From positions 488,589 through 552,588 of the forward strand of contig JAGMWU010000029.1 in assembly GCA_018697195.1 (NCBI GenBank): a DNA stretch of 64,000 nt, in the 5' to 3' direction. The notes beneath the pieces are model-generated. The model was not told the origin of the DNA, made no database searches, and was given only the letters and a program-made list of their open reading frames with translations. Both the position numbers and the translations under genes were made by a program. This document shows positions 45,357 to 56,485 of the stretch, in pieces. Within the stretch, counting starts at the first letter, position 1, and each line of letters begins with the position of its first letter. This DNA is from Certhia americana. Lineage: Eukaryota > Chordata > Aves > Passeriformes > Certhiidae.

Positions 45357-45721
45357 GCAGTTCTTTGCCCTCAGGATTGATGATATGACTCCAGTGACTG
45401 TGACACCTCTGGCCTGGCTGTCCCTGCTGGAGAGAACCTGAGCAGGAGTCTGCAGCTCAAGGAGGTTCCTCATTTCAGTGGCTGGAGAAAAAACCCACAA
45501 TGATGGTAGGGAGAAACCCCAAACCAGCCCCACTGTGCCCTCTCCACCCCTCTCTCCTGCCCCACTGACTGGAAGGGGAGTAAGAAGAATAAATATTTGG
45601 AAGGGTGCATTTTCCAAAAGAATCTCTAACATCAGTGTCTGGTTTTAAACTGTCTGGGTTGTTGTTATTCTAGAAATGTTCTTTTCCAGTGTCTGAAGAC
45701 TGGTGAGGAACTATGAGTGGC
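45357..45721. other. unique sequence, no gene seen
   Basis: Sequence between two opposed CR1 copies; no recognised feature. Confidence 0.45.
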
Positions 45722-46000
45722 TTTGAACACTTCAGGGATGGGGACTCCATCACTGCCAGGGCAGCCTGTTCCAGGGCTGGACAACTCTTTCTGGAGGAAT
45801 TTTCTCAATATCCAACCTGTCCCTGTTCCCTGGGAGCAGAGCCTGACTCCCCCCCAGCTGTCCCCTCCTGTCAGGGAGTTGTGCAGAGCCAGAAGGGCCC
45901 CCCTGAGCCTCCTCTGCTCCAGGCTGAGCCCCTTTCCCAGCTCCCTCAGGAGTTCTCCAGGTCCTTCCCCAGCTCTGTTCCCTTCTCTAGATCAGTCTTT
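45722..46000 (-). repeat. CR1 LINE internal 3' region
   Basis: Plus strand: TTTGAACACTTCAGGGATGG, CAGCCTGTTCCAGGGCTGGA, TATCCAACCTGTCCCTGTTC, CCCAGCTGTCCCCTCCTGTC, GGGAGTTGTGCAGAGCCAGA, GCCCCCCTGAGCCTCCTCTG and CTTCCCCAGCTCTGTTCCCT. The terminal tail is missing. Confidence 0.94.
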
Positions 46001-46383
46001 ACCAGTCTTGAATTTTTTATATATCTTCCTAAGTTGGCGAAGGCACTCAGAGATAAAAACCAGGGAGTAGACAAATATAGGAGGGATCCTCAGTAACACC
46101 TGAGCTGTGCCTTGGTTGTTTTGAGCATGGTTTGGCCAGAGGCTGGAGGTGCTGGGGTGGCAGGGATGGAGCCATATCAGCCCTGTTTCTCCCAAGGCTG
46201 TGGCATCACCCAGAGGAAACACGGAGTCAATGGCAGAGAGAGGCAGCCAGAGACGCCTCATTTCCATTTGCATCCCTTCTCTCCTGCAAGGCCTGGCAGA
46301 GGAATGGATGGAATGGATTTAAATCCCCCCAGAGCCTCCTGCCTGTGGGGCAGGAATTAGCTGGGTGGCACTTCCCTGCTTTG
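46001..46383. other. unique sequence, no gene seen
   Basis: No recognised repeat or exon. Confidence 0.45.
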
Positions 46384-47095
46384 GAAAAGGCTGGAATGAG
46401 CTGGGATAGGCTGGAACGGGCTAGAATGAGCTGGAATAGGCAAGAAGTAGTTAAAACAAGCTGGAATGAGCTGGAATAGGCTGGAATGAGCTGGAGTAGG
46501 CTGGAATCAGCCTGAACAGGCTGGAATAAACAAGAATTAGTTAGAACATGCTGGAATGAGCTGGAGTAGGCTGGAACGGGCTGGAATAGGCAAGAATTAG
46601 TTAGAACATGCTGGAATGAGCTGGGATAGGCTGGAATTAGCTGGAATGAGATGTAATAGGCTAGAATTAGTTAGAACATGCTGCAGTGAGTTGGAATAGG
46701 CTGGAACGGGCTAGAATGAGCTGGAATAGGCTAGAATTAGAACATGCTACAATGAGCTGGAACAGGCTGAAATTAGCTGGGGTAGGCTGGAATTAGATGG
46801 AGTAGTTTGGAATCAGCCTGAACAGGCTGGAATATGCAAGAATTAGTTAGAACATGCTGGAATGAGCTGGAACAGGCTGGAATTAGATAGAACAGGCTCC
46901 TGGAATGAGCTGGAGAAGGCTGGAATCAGCTGGAATAGGCTAGAATTAGTTAGAACCTGCTGGAATCACCTGAAACAGGCTGGAATCACCTGAAACAGGC
47001 TGGAATTAGCTGGAACAGGCTGGAATCAGCTTAAACAGGATGGAATTAGCTTAAATAGGCTGGAATAACCTGAAACAGGCTGGAACAAGCTGCTG
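46384..47095. repeat. decamer-based minisatellite with higher-order units
   Basis: About 710 bp built on CTGGAATGAG/CTGGAATAGG decamers. A marker variant, AGAATTAGTTAGAACATG, recurs at about 46533, 46593, 46663 and 46838 and in shortened or altered form at about 46733 and 46941. Most gaps are near 60, 70 or multiples of ten, so groups of six or seven decamers form a second-level unit. Confidence 0.95.
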
Positions 47096-47226
47096 ACTCA
47101 TGTCAATATTCCCACAGCAGCTGTGACACTTGGCGATGCTCCCCTGCACCAAGGGGCTCACGCTGCTTTCCTTAATTGTGCTCGGGTTTTGTTTTCCTGC
47201 TTCCTGTCTTTGCTGCCTCTGAAATT

Positions 47227-47469
47227 GTGTTATTGGCTCCTAAATCTGAGAGGAGAAACACTTTCTTGGGAAGCTGGGCCAGGCAGGAGCAGCAATTTTT
47301 GTGTTTGGTGCCTTTGGAGCATCCCTGCTCCAACAGCTGATAAACAGGCACCAAAATCTGGTGACTCTGTGGAAGGGATGCAGGACCTTTGATGTAACTC
47401 CTGAAAATAAAAAAGATACAGAACTATTGGAAAAAGCAAAGATTCAGATTCAGAAAAACAAAGATACAG
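47227..47469 (+). repeat. tandem-duplicated segment, copy 1
   Basis: Starts GTGTTATTGGCTCCTAAATC and ends near AACAAAGATACAG. The partner at 47560 is offset by 333 bp. The shared core includes GGCACCAAAATCTGGTGACT and GGACCTTTGATGTAACTCCT. No family recognised. Confidence 0.95.
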
Positions 47470-47559
47470 TTTCAAAAACCACTCATCGTTCCTTACCAAT
47501 CTTTGTACACTGGGAAAGGGAATAATTTCTAGAATAACAACAGCCTCGACAGTGTAAGT

Positions 47560-47784
47560 GTGTTATTGGCTCCTAAATCCAAGGAGAAGCATTTCCCTCC
47601 GGAGCTGCACCAGGCAAGAGCAGCAATTTTTATGTTTGGTGCCTTTGTAGCATCCCTGCTTTGACAGCTGTTAAACAGGCACCAAAATCTGGTGACTCCA
47701 TGGAAGGGATGCAGGACCTTTGATGTAACTCCTGAAAATAAAAAAGATACAGAATTTTTGGAACAAACAAAGATACAGAACAGT
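47560..47784 (+). repeat. tandem-duplicated segment, copy 2
   Basis: Direct partner of 47227-47469. The first 60 bp differ considerably, while the following about 140 bp are about 94% identical by eye, and the 3' end lacks about 18 bp of an AGATTCAG-type run. It contains no open frame shared with copy 1 that resembles a known protein. Confidence 0.95.
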
Positions 47785-50006
47785 TGAAGAGAGTTTCTGT
47801 TTTTATCCAGCTGTTTATCCACTCCAGAATCTCCCTGGCAAGGGTTAAAGGAAACATTTCAGCATTGCTCTGGTTTTGGAATAAAACCACACAAATCAGC
47901 AAATTCCACCTAGAGGCTTTTTGAGGGGTTGAGGTGTAGGAAACCCCATGGATGAGACCACCCTGAGTTGGAGACAGGAGCAGGAGCTCCAGCTGTGTTG
48001 TTATTCCCTAGAGAACAACTACTCATTGATAAAAGGATGTTGTGGCTTCTTATCTTGGATTTTGGGCTTCTGTGATGTGGCCCTGACATCTGGAACATGC
48101 TCTGCTCATTTCTGTTGTGCCTGATCCTCAGAACAGCTCCTTGTGCTGCCCCTAGACAGGTCTAGATTTAAGCAGGACTCACTAAACCCTTTAATGGTTT
48201 GGAGGACAGATTCAAAATGGCCTTAAATTTTCAAGTAATCCCCCTCAAATTTCACCCTGCTCGTTTTAATTTCACAGGAGATCTGAAAAAAAGAATAATT
48301 CTGATATTCCAAAAATGCCCTGCACTTTTTTCTGTCCTGGTCATATTTCTCTGGAGGAGCCTGTGAGCTCCTAATGGTGGCAGTAACTTTTCCATAGGTT
48401 GAAATAGGTGACTGGTTTGGGTTTATTTCCTGAAAAACACATTTCCCATCTATACAGTAAATGAACTAAAGGCAGCTATAAGGAACTGTTTACTCACCAG
48501 CTTTAGCTACAGAGGAGGAGAAATTCCTTGGAATTGCACAATAAAACTTCAGGAGCACCAAATTAGTCGTGTTTTGCCTCATTGACCCAGAGTATTTTCC
48601 AGCCAAAGTTTTTCTTGGGGAGCTTTCCTTGCCTGGCTCAGGAATCCAGTGTTCCAGGTTAAATCTCCATCCAAGTGGGCTGCAGGAAGGTCCAACCTGT
48701 GCAATTCCTTCCCCCTGTCCATTGCTGGGTAGGGGCTAGAGCACTGGATTTTCCCTAGAGTGGTTCAAGCTGTTGCCACGTGGAGGAGGCAGTAGAAATC
48801 TCAGTGAAATCTTTGATTCCATGAGCTGAGGTCCATCCCTAGGAGAAGGATTGATGGATCCATCCCTGGATCTCATGGTAGCAGCAGGAAGAGGGTTGCT
48901 CAGAAATGTTGTTCTCATTCCCAGCCACTGCCAGACACACATTTGCTGCTCCCTGTGCTCTGCTGGGGCTGTTGCTGGATGTGGCACTTGGAAAAATATT
49001 CATGGATCTCAGCCTTCGGAAAGGCTTCACATTAATTCTGTTCCACTTGCATTAAACTGCCAATCTCCATTAGTGTCTCAAACCCAAAAGCTCTTTCTGG
49101 GGTTGTTTAGGGGGCTTGGGCTGCAGTTTCTTTGTTCCTTTTTTTCTTCCTTGAGTTTGGATCAAACTGGCTGGAAGAATTGAGAAAAAAAGAGTCAAAA
49201 TCTCATTCCCTAGTTCTGGATTTATTTGTAAAAGATGCTTGTGGGATAAAAGAAGGAAGAGTGTTAATATGGGGTCCAGATGTGGGAAGAGGGTCTGAGA
49301 AGGACAGAGGGACACCCAGGTGAAGGAACTGGGGATCAGCTGGGAGGTTTGGGGTCAGCGTGGGATCTGACAACTTCAAAAGAACACAAATTAATGGGAA
49401 GCAGCTTTTGGTGGGAGGCAGACAGTTGGTGGGAATGAGCTGAGCTCGGTGGGGTCACATCTGCCTTTGAAGATAAGAGCTCAGCTACTGCAGCTGTGCT
49501 CCAAACCCTCCCAAACCCTCCCTGCTGCTGGATTACGGGATGGACATCACAGCTAAAAGGGTTTTAGGCACAAAATTACCAACTCTGCACTCAATTGCAT
49601 CATCCTGTTCACAGCAACTTGGGTTTGGGGACGATGGGGTCAGGACACGCCAATCCCCTCCTTCCTCACCCAGCCACCTGTTTTAACACATGGTTTACAG
49701 GGAAATGTCCGTGACATTCCAAAGAAACACACAGGCTTTGGGATGAACAGCCTTTCCAGGGGGCTTGGCATTTAATAAACAACATTAAAAATCAGCTCTG
49801 GGAAGCCAAGATCAGTTTCCATGGCAAAGAACAGAGGAATGCAGTGAGGCTGCTTGGAGTTGGGAAAAAGGGATTGGAGAGGAGAGGGAAAGGTGCTGGG
49901 GCTGGGTTTTACTGCTCCCACCATTTCTGGTCACCAGCACTGGGATTTAGAGGCGTCACATCTGTAGGATGGAAATTTGATGCATCAAAATATGCACCAT
50001 GATCAG
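47785..50006. other. unique sequence, no gene seen
   Basis: No recognised repeat or exon. Open frames of up to 110 codons lack any signature. Confidence 0.45.
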
Positions 50007-50206
50007 AGAATCATGGAATCATGGAGTGATTCAGGATGGAAGGACCTTAAAGCTCATCCAGTTCCATCCCCGTGGGCAGGGACAGCTCCTATTGTCCCAG
50101 GATACTCCAAACTGGCCTGGGACACTTCCAGGGATCCAGGGGCAGCCACAGCTCCTCTGGGAATTCCATCCCAGCCACTCCCCACCCTCACAGGGGAGAA
50201 TTCCTG
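50007..50206 (-). repeat. CR1 LINE 3' fragment
   Basis: Plus strand: GAATCATGGAATCATGGAGT, CTTAAAGCTCATCCAGTTCC, GGGCAGGGACAGCTCCTATT, CAGGGATCCAGGGGCAGCCA, GCTCCTCTGGGAATTCCATC and CCCACCCTCACAGGGGAGAA. Confidence 0.96.
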
Positions 50207-51929
50207 AGTAAATCAGAAGGAAGTCTACTGCCATCAATTGAATTAACAGAACTAAAAGCAGTGTAAACCCCAAATCTTCACTTCTACTTGTGCATCTAAA
50301 GAGCAATATCCACTTATTTTCCTTATTTATATGGAAACAGGCTCAGTTATGTGTTTTTAGTTTCACAATTCCATAAAAGTTAAGGATTTAAGGCAGTTGT
50401 TGCTGATTCTAACACAATTAAGCACTGATATAATCCAAGCTAAACAGAACTACCTTGATGAGAATTAAAAAACCCAAAGAAGTTTTTTTCTGGAGCTCTG
50501 ACCCAAGTTTGTGGTGCTGAGTCCCACTCTTGTTTCCTTGAGTTGGATGGAATCATTAAAGATGTTAATCCTGGAGGGATCCAGCTCTTCCATCTGCAGT
50601 GGACACAGATCTGGACAACACCAGGGCTAAATTTCCCTTTAGTAAGTTAAAAAACAAAAAAAATCTGCTTTAACCACGGACTTCCAAAAGCTTTCAGGTA
50701 ACTTAAATATATTATAACAGGAATTTCTGGGATTTACAGAAGTGTTCCAGGAGGCTGGGATCCAACTCCCTTAATTTTCCCCAATTTTCACCTCTGTTTC
50801 ACAGTTTTGAAAGTCAGCAGATGATTCAGTTTCCATCTTTAGCCAGATGAATATCCCCGTTCCCCACGTTTTCCTCGTGACTTTTTAAAAGTTGAGGAAA
50901 GAGGAAAAACACCCAACCTCTGGAAAGAGCCTGAAATAGAGGCAGCCCCAAAGTTGTTTCTAGGCAGTGTTTTGGCCAACACCATCCCTCAGCAGAAGGC
51001 CTGGAAAGCACTTTCCAGGTGTTTTATCCCCAAAAAAATCAGTTTGAAATAGCTGGAACTTTTAGGGTTTTATACAAGGGAGCCAGATTTCCCTGAAACC
51101 AACATACTGTGAAAGTTCTGAGTTAAAAAACCTTCAGTTTTTATACTGATAAGGGAGTTTAAAAATGAACAAACCAACAGATAACTCACCAGGAATAAAA
51201 CTTCCTGAAGTTTACTGATGCTTAAAAGCTTCCTGGAAAGTTGCCTTTTAAAGGAACAAAGGTAATAATTCCAAAATAAGGTTTAAGCTTCCCAAAAATT
51301 CTTCAGGATTTGAAAATATGGACATGGGAGAGGGGAAACAAGAAGAAATTCTTCTTTACCTAAAATAAAACAGGAAAGGCAGTATTGCTTTTTAGGGACA
51401 AATTTAGGGGACGGATTTTCCTTGAGGAGACCAAACAATGAGCAGATTGGGACTAAATGACACCCATTTAAAACACCCAAGCTTTTTTAGGAACAGGGAA
51501 TTCTCTCAGTTTCTTCCAACAGCTCTGAGAGGAGAGTTATCAATAGCCAGAGTTTTCTTGTGATAAGAGTGAAGAGAATTCCTATTAATGCAACACAGAA
51601 GGCAAAAAAGCTTCAATAAAAATTTCCTTATTTCCCTGTTCAGGATGCAAGAGCCCTTCCTTACACCAAGCCAAGGAATTCCTGCTGTTCCCTGGGCTGG
51701 ATGATGTGCTCAGGCTCTCAGTGCCACAAAGCTTGTTACATAAATCAGTAAACACCTCTGATTTACCTGGGGAAATGGTGGGGGTGCTTCAAGAAGTGAT
51801 TCTCAGTTTTCTTCAGTGATGCCACATTTTTTAAATTTGAATTTAATTCAAATTTATTAATTTGAATTAAATTAATTTATTTGAATGTAAATAAGTTATC
51901 AAAGGTCAAGAGGGATGAAATGCGGAAGT
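50207..51929. other. unique AT-rich sequence with perfect palindrome
   Basis: No repeat family seen. A perfect 15-bp inverted repeat AATTTAATTCAAATT (51840-51854) faces its complement (51859-51873) across the 4-nt loop TATT. No exon supported. Confidence 0.6.
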
Positions 51930-51995
51930 GGTGGAGTCCCCATCCCTGGGGGATTTAACAGTGGATGTGGCACTCAGGGACATGGCCAGAGGTGG
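51930..51995 (+). repeat. CR1 LINE fragment
   Basis: GGAAGTGGTGGAGTCCCCAT, CCCTGGGGGATTTAACAGTG and GATGTGGCACTCAGGGACAT. This short piece of the CR1 3' region lies upstream of sequence that should precede it, so it belongs to a different insertion than the next copy. Confidence 0.82.
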
Positions 51996-52034
51996 CTTGG
52001 GTCACTCCCTGGAGAACAGCAGGATTGAAGGAGT

Positions 52035-52242
52035 GTCTGCCTGTTAGAGAGCAGCCAAAGGAGGGACACAAGGGTTGGGAAAGGCCTGAAGGAGCCTGAG
52101 GGCACTGGGGTTGTTCTGCTGGAGAAGAGACTGTGGGAAATCTCAGAAGGGTCAGCTCCGATCTCTGCCCTCTGTGACAGGGAACAGGACCAAGGGAATG
52201 GCTGGAGCTGGGCAAGGGAAGGGTCAGGCAGGACATCAGGAG
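52035..52242 (+). repeat. CR1 LINE, 5' half of a split copy
   Basis: Sense CR1: AGCCAAAGGAGGGACACAAG, TTCTGCTGGAGAAGAGACTG, TCAGAAGGGTCAGCTCCGAT, GACAGGGAACAGGACCAAGG, GGGCAAGGGAAGGGTCAGGC and AGGACATCAGGA. The expected next sequence, CCCAGAGGGTGCTGGG, resumes at about 52494, after the opposite-strand insert. Confidence 0.85.
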
Positions 52243-52492
52243 CATGGAATGCCCTGAGTTGGGAGGGACACACAAGAATCATCCAGGACATCTCCTGCCC
52301 CTCCACAGACAGCCCAAAATCGCAGCCTGTGCACCCCTGGAGTGTTGTCCAAATGCTCCTGGAGCTCTGACAGCCTCAGGGCCATGCCCATTCCCTTGTT
52401 CAGTGCCCAAGACCCCTCTGGGCACCTTTTCCTGATCTCCACCTAAACCTCCCCTGGCACAGCTCTAACCTTTCCCTGGATCCTGTCCCTCA
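52243..52492 (-). repeat. CR1 LINE inserted into another CR1
   Basis: Plus strand: GGAATGCCCTGAGTTGGGAG, CAGACAGCCCAAAATCGCAG, GTGCACCCCTGGAGTGTTGT, GAGCTCTGACAGCCTCAGGG, CCCATTCCCTTGTTCAGTGC, CTCTGGGCACCTTTTCCTGA, ACCTAAACCTCCCCTGGCAC and GATCCTGTCCCTCACC. It has its own 3' end at the left and splits the plus-strand copy. Confidence 0.88.
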
Positions 52493-52493
52493 C

Positions 52494-52688
52494 CCCAGAG
52501 GGTGCTGGGCACTGCCCAGGCTCCCCAGGGAATGGGCACAGCCCTGAGGCTGCCAGAGCTCCAGGAGCGTTTGGATACGGCTGCCAGGGATGCACAGGCT
52601 GGGATTTTGGGGTGTCTGTGCAGTGCCAGGGCTTGGATCAGTGATGCCAGTGGGTGCCTCCCAGCTGACGATATTCCATGATTTTATC
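52494..52688 (+). repeat. CR1 LINE, 3' half of a split copy
   Basis: Sense CR1 of the second subtype: CCAGAGGGTGCTGGGCACTG, CCAGGCTCCCCAGGGAATGG, CTGAGGCTGCCAGAGCTCCA, GGAGCGTTTGGATACGGCTG, CAGGCTGGGATTTTGGGGTG and ATATTCCATGATTTTATC. It pairs with 52243-52415 as an inverted repeat. Confidence 0.92.
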
Positions 52689-53693
52689 AGGGTCAATCTT
52701 CCAGCACAAGAAGTCTGCACACGCAGATTCCAGCTGTCGTTTGTGTCACAGAGTCACAGCAGAGCCCTTGAGAAGAACATCTGGAAGGATATACACACAT
52801 AGACATGCACTTCATTATTTTCCTTTTGTATTGATACCCAGGCAAGAGGGGGAAAATCATCCCTCAAAGCTCACACCCTCATTTGTCAGCCCCAAACCAT
52901 CTGGTGGAGGCTCCGCTGGAGCCATGGTTGATCACCCTCCCCTCCAACCTGCAGCTGTTTGCTTTCTGATAGATAAATATGTGCTTAAATAACGCGTCCT
53001 ACCTAAGCCTGTCTTCTTTTTTTTTAATGTTCCCTTTGACAACCAAATGTTTCCATCATGCCCAATAAACCTCTTGGAGCCTGCCCCGTTCCTGCTTTTC
53101 ATGCACATTAAGGCTGCATTTCCTCAGCCTCACCTTCTGCAGGCAGCGCTGCAGCTGCTCATTATTCCTATCACTTACTGCAAGAGACTCATTTCCAGAA
53201 GATCATTTTTTTCCCCCCTTTACAAGTCCATAAAACTGCTCTCGTTCCTGCCCACAAAGCCCCCGGTGGATCAGGGCTGTCAGAAAGTGCTGGGAGCTTT
53301 GTTCTGCTTTCAAAGGGCGCCGGGGCTGTCAATGGCACAGTCCCTTTTTTCCATGGAATGGGAATGGCTGCATTCCATTGTGCTGGGTTGTAGGAAGGGT
53401 TTGAAGCTGAACTCACTCCAGACCTGCAGCACAAAGAGGGAAAGGGGAACTGTGTCAACCATTGTCCAGCTGGGCACCATTGTCACTCCCTGTCCCTCAT
53501 CCTGCCACGGTGAAATCATTGTAATACAGAGATGAAGGCTCCAAGGCTCTTCCTCAGGCTGGTCACAGTCCCTGCAGGTCTTGGGCCTTCTGGTGGCTTT
53601 TGGGTTTTGGTGCAAGTCCATGTGTTTTATTCCAGTGTGAAGAGTGAGGAGGGGAACCCCATAATTACAGGGAAAATAATGGATACTTAAATA
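52689..53693. other. unique sequence, no gene seen
   Basis: No recognised repeat. A 162-codon plus-strand open frame at 53047-53535 has no recognisable signature. Confidence 0.45.
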
Positions 53694-54140
53694 GAGTCAT
53701 GGAATCATTAAGGTTGGAAAAGGCCTTTGAGATCAAATTCAATTGTCAACATGGCACCATGGTCCCCACTAAACCACAGCCCCAAGTGCCACAGACACAC
53801 AGTATTTAAACACTTCCAGGGATGGGGACTCCACCACACCCTGGACAGCCTATTCCAATGCTTTCCAACCCTTCTCATGGAGAAATCTTCCTAATAGCCA
53901 ACCTGTCCCCCCCCGGCTCAGCCTGAGGCTGTTCCCTCTCCTCCTGTCCCTGATCCCTGGGAGCACAGCCCGACCCCCCCCCAGCTGTCCCCTCCTGTCA
54001 GGGAGTTGTGCAGAGCCACAAGGGCCCCCCTGAGCCTCCTCTGCTTCAGGCTGAGCCCCTTTCCAGCTCCCTTAGCCCCTCCTGGTCTCTAGACCCTTCC
54101 CCAGCTCCATTCCCTTCTCCAGCTCCACTCCCTTCCCCAG
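53694..54140 (-). repeat. CR1 LINE 3' region, about 450 bp, longest here
   Basis: Plus strand: AGTCATGGAATCATTAAGGT, GGAAAAGGCCTTTGAGATCA, CCCCAAGTGCCACAGACACA, TTCCAGGGATGGGGACTCCA, CAACCTGTCCCCCCCCGGCT, CCCCAGCTGTCCCCTCCTGT, CCCCCCTGAGCCTCCTCTGC and CTCCTGGTCTCTAGACCCTT. It keeps the 3' tail side and extends furthest 5' of all copies. Confidence 0.96.
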
Positions 54141-54168
54141 TTTTTGTTTATATGAGCGAGAGAACCAT

Positions 54169-54312
54169 AATGGAATGGTAGAACTCTCATGGTTTGTGTA
54201 AAAGGGACCTTAAAGATTATCCAGTTCCACCCCTGCCATGGCAGGGATACTCCCATTATCCCAGGGTGCTACAAACCCCATCCAACCTGGCCTTGGACAC
54301 CTTGAAGTCCTG
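54169..54312 (-). repeat. CR1 LINE 3' fragment
   Basis: Plus strand: TAATGGAATGGTAGAACTCT, GACCTTAAAGATTATCCAGT, CCCCTGCCATGGCAGGGATA, CCAGGGTGCTACAAACCCCA and CCAACCTGGCCTTGGACACC. A separate insertion 28 bp beyond the previous CR1, same strand. Confidence 0.93.
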
Positions 54313-55271
54313 TTGATTTGATGAAGGATAAAACCAGTTGAATTTGATGGAGATAAAACGAATTTTTCCATGTTGGGCTGCAGAGACAATTTAATGATTT
54401 CATTTTCCTGAATTGGAGGGGTTTCTCTGATGGATTTGATGGCCTTTCATTTACAACACAGAGGCAAGAATTTGAGGTTCTGAGAACTCTAAAGCCCCTT
54501 CTGGTGACCCCCCAGAAGGTCTTTTGTCTCTGTGGTCCTTGAGTGACTGCCCTGGGGCCATACCACAAAACAGAGTCCAACACCAAGGATTCCATTAACA
54601 TCAGTCCCAGGCAAACATCCATTTGGAAACTCACGGGTTGGGGGAAACACACAAATATTAAACACAGGAAAGATTTATTCCAATTTTAACATCTCTCTTA
54701 CACTGGGGGAGCAGCAAGGCCTGTTCTGCTGCTGCTGAGAGTGACTGGGAGCCTGTTTGGTGTCATCCCTCGCAGTGTGGAAGTGTGGACGCTGTGTACT
54801 CACCCCAGCTCCTGTGCTCCACAGATCTGTTCCTCCTGGGCTGCCTCCACGCCCAAACACACACACGGAGCTGCTGGGGCCGCATGACGAGGGGAGTCAT
54901 TTGGGGATAAAAACTCTGTATTCATGTATTTAGCTTGTGGGAAAATCTGTCCCTCAATCTGTGCGAGATCTTTTTCTTGTTTGCTATTTTCCTTTCTCCC
55001 ACCCTTCATCTGTCACTCCTGTCTGGAGTACAAGATCTGCAGGGCAAGGGCTCACTGAGCACACGAGTGTCGGGTACCAAGAGCGGCTCCAGCTCTTGTC
55101 GAGGCCTCTGGGCACAGCAAACAGCAGATTTTCGATCATGAGAGGTTTATTTATCTTCAGATTTCTTCTCCCAGTGTTTTGCCCTTGTGCAGGCAGGGAG
55201 CAGGTTAGGATAGCTCCTGGGTCCTACCAGTGAAGCAGGCGTTTGTTCCAGGTGGCTGCAGTGGGTGTAGA
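54313..55271. other. unique sequence, locally CpG-richer
   Basis: No recognised repeat. From about 54770 onward CpGs become more frequent than elsewhere (for example GGCCGCATGACGAGG and GAGTGTCGGGTACC). No exon or promoter can be supported. Confidence 0.4.
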
Positions 55272-55480
55272 GCCACGAAAGGGAAAGAAATTCCTCCCTG
55301 TGAGGGAGAGGAGGGGCTGGGATGGAATTCCCAGAGAAGCTGTGGCTACACCTGGATCCCTGGAATTGTCCAAGGCCAGGCTAGACAAGACTTGGAGCAG
55401 CCTCGTCTAGGAAAGCTGTCCATGCTCATGTCAGAGATGAACTTTAAGGTTAAAGCCAAACACTCCAGGATTCTGGGATT
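55272..55480 (+). repeat. CR1 LINE 3' fragment
   Basis: Sense CR1: AAAGAAATTCCTCCCTGTGA, GGGGCTGGGATGGAATTCCC, AAGCTGTGGCTACACCTGGA, TTGTCCAAGGCCAGGCTAGA and CACTCCAGGATTCTGGGATT. The GTCCCTGCCCATGGCAGGG part is strongly altered. Confidence 0.92.
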
Positions 55481-56326
55481 ATCCCACACAGTGGCTGTTT
55501 ACAGCTGCAGCTCCGTGTTCCACCAAGGAAAAGCTGCACTCTGAGAAAGTGGAATTCCCTGTTGGACGATCCCTTTGGACACACTGGCACTGTCTTTCCC
55601 AGACATAACCAGCTTAGAAAATACCAGAGTGCCTGGAACCCCTTTGGTTTGTGCCTGGATGTGCGAGAGGTTGTTTAGAGCAGTTGTCTCTCATTGACAT
55701 GAGTAGCAGAAATCCTCAAACCCATCTCCCAGGACAGATTTTACTTTCCCGAAGGATGTTTTGAACCATTTCCTTTCCTTTCCACCCATCACTACAGCTG
55801 TGCCTGAGCCCCAGGACCGGCCCGAGAGGTCAACAACTGCTTTTGCTCATTAATTTTCCTCGTGTCGGGTTGAGAACGAGACAGATTTGTTTGGCTTTGC
55901 CAAAACCCCGGAGCCCGCACAGCGTGAGCAGCGAGCTGGCTCCGCAGTCCAGGTGCTCTACAGCCCTCTCCTGGCTGCATCCAGGAGCGCTCAGCTATGC
56001 GAGGAAAGCGCCTCATTCCCGGCTGGATGTGTCTGAACTCTGTTTTCCAGAGATATTCCCAGGCTTCGGCTCGTACTCACACATCCCAGTGTGGTAGGGG
56101 CAGCTTTGGCTCCTGCCAGCTGTTCCAGAGGGATCCTGACACCCGCAGTGCCGGGGATGTTCTGTCCTGGACCAGTGTCCAGAGCAGCTATCTGGGGGTA
56201 CTTAGAATTGGGGCAAAATTCAGATTTTCTGCTTTCTCTCTTCATGATGAACACACAGCTTGGAGTATCTTTTTCTTTACATCTTCACCATCTCGGTTGT
56301 GTATTTTCTGTGTGAATTTTCTGAGA
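55481..56326. other. unique sequence with CpG-rich pocket
   Basis: About 55810-56160 carries at least 14 CpGs in its first about 245 bp (for example GGACCGGCCCGAGAGG, GAACGAGAC, CCCCGGAGCCCGCACAGCG and AGGAGCGCTCAG) with raised GC. It is the only CpG-island-like pocket in the window. No TATA box, exon or known product was recognised. It could be a weak promoter, a regulatory element or a GC fluctuation. Confidence 0.4.
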
Positions 56327-56485
56327 TTTCATAGAATCAGGTTTGGGTTGGACGAGACCTTGAATCCCACCCAGTCCCACTCCGTGCCATGGACAGGATC
56401 ACCTTTCCCTATCCCAGGCTGCTCTAAGCCCCATCCAACCTGGCCTCAGATACTTTCAGGGATCCAGGAAGGATCTCTGCTTCTG
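56327..56485 (-). repeat. CR1 LINE 3' fragment
   Basis: Plus strand: TTTCATAGAATCAGGTTTGG, GTTGGACGAGACCTTGAATC, CCACTCCGTGCCATGGACAG, CCTATCCCAGGCTGCTCTAA and CCATCCAACCTGGCCTCAGA. Confidence 0.92.
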
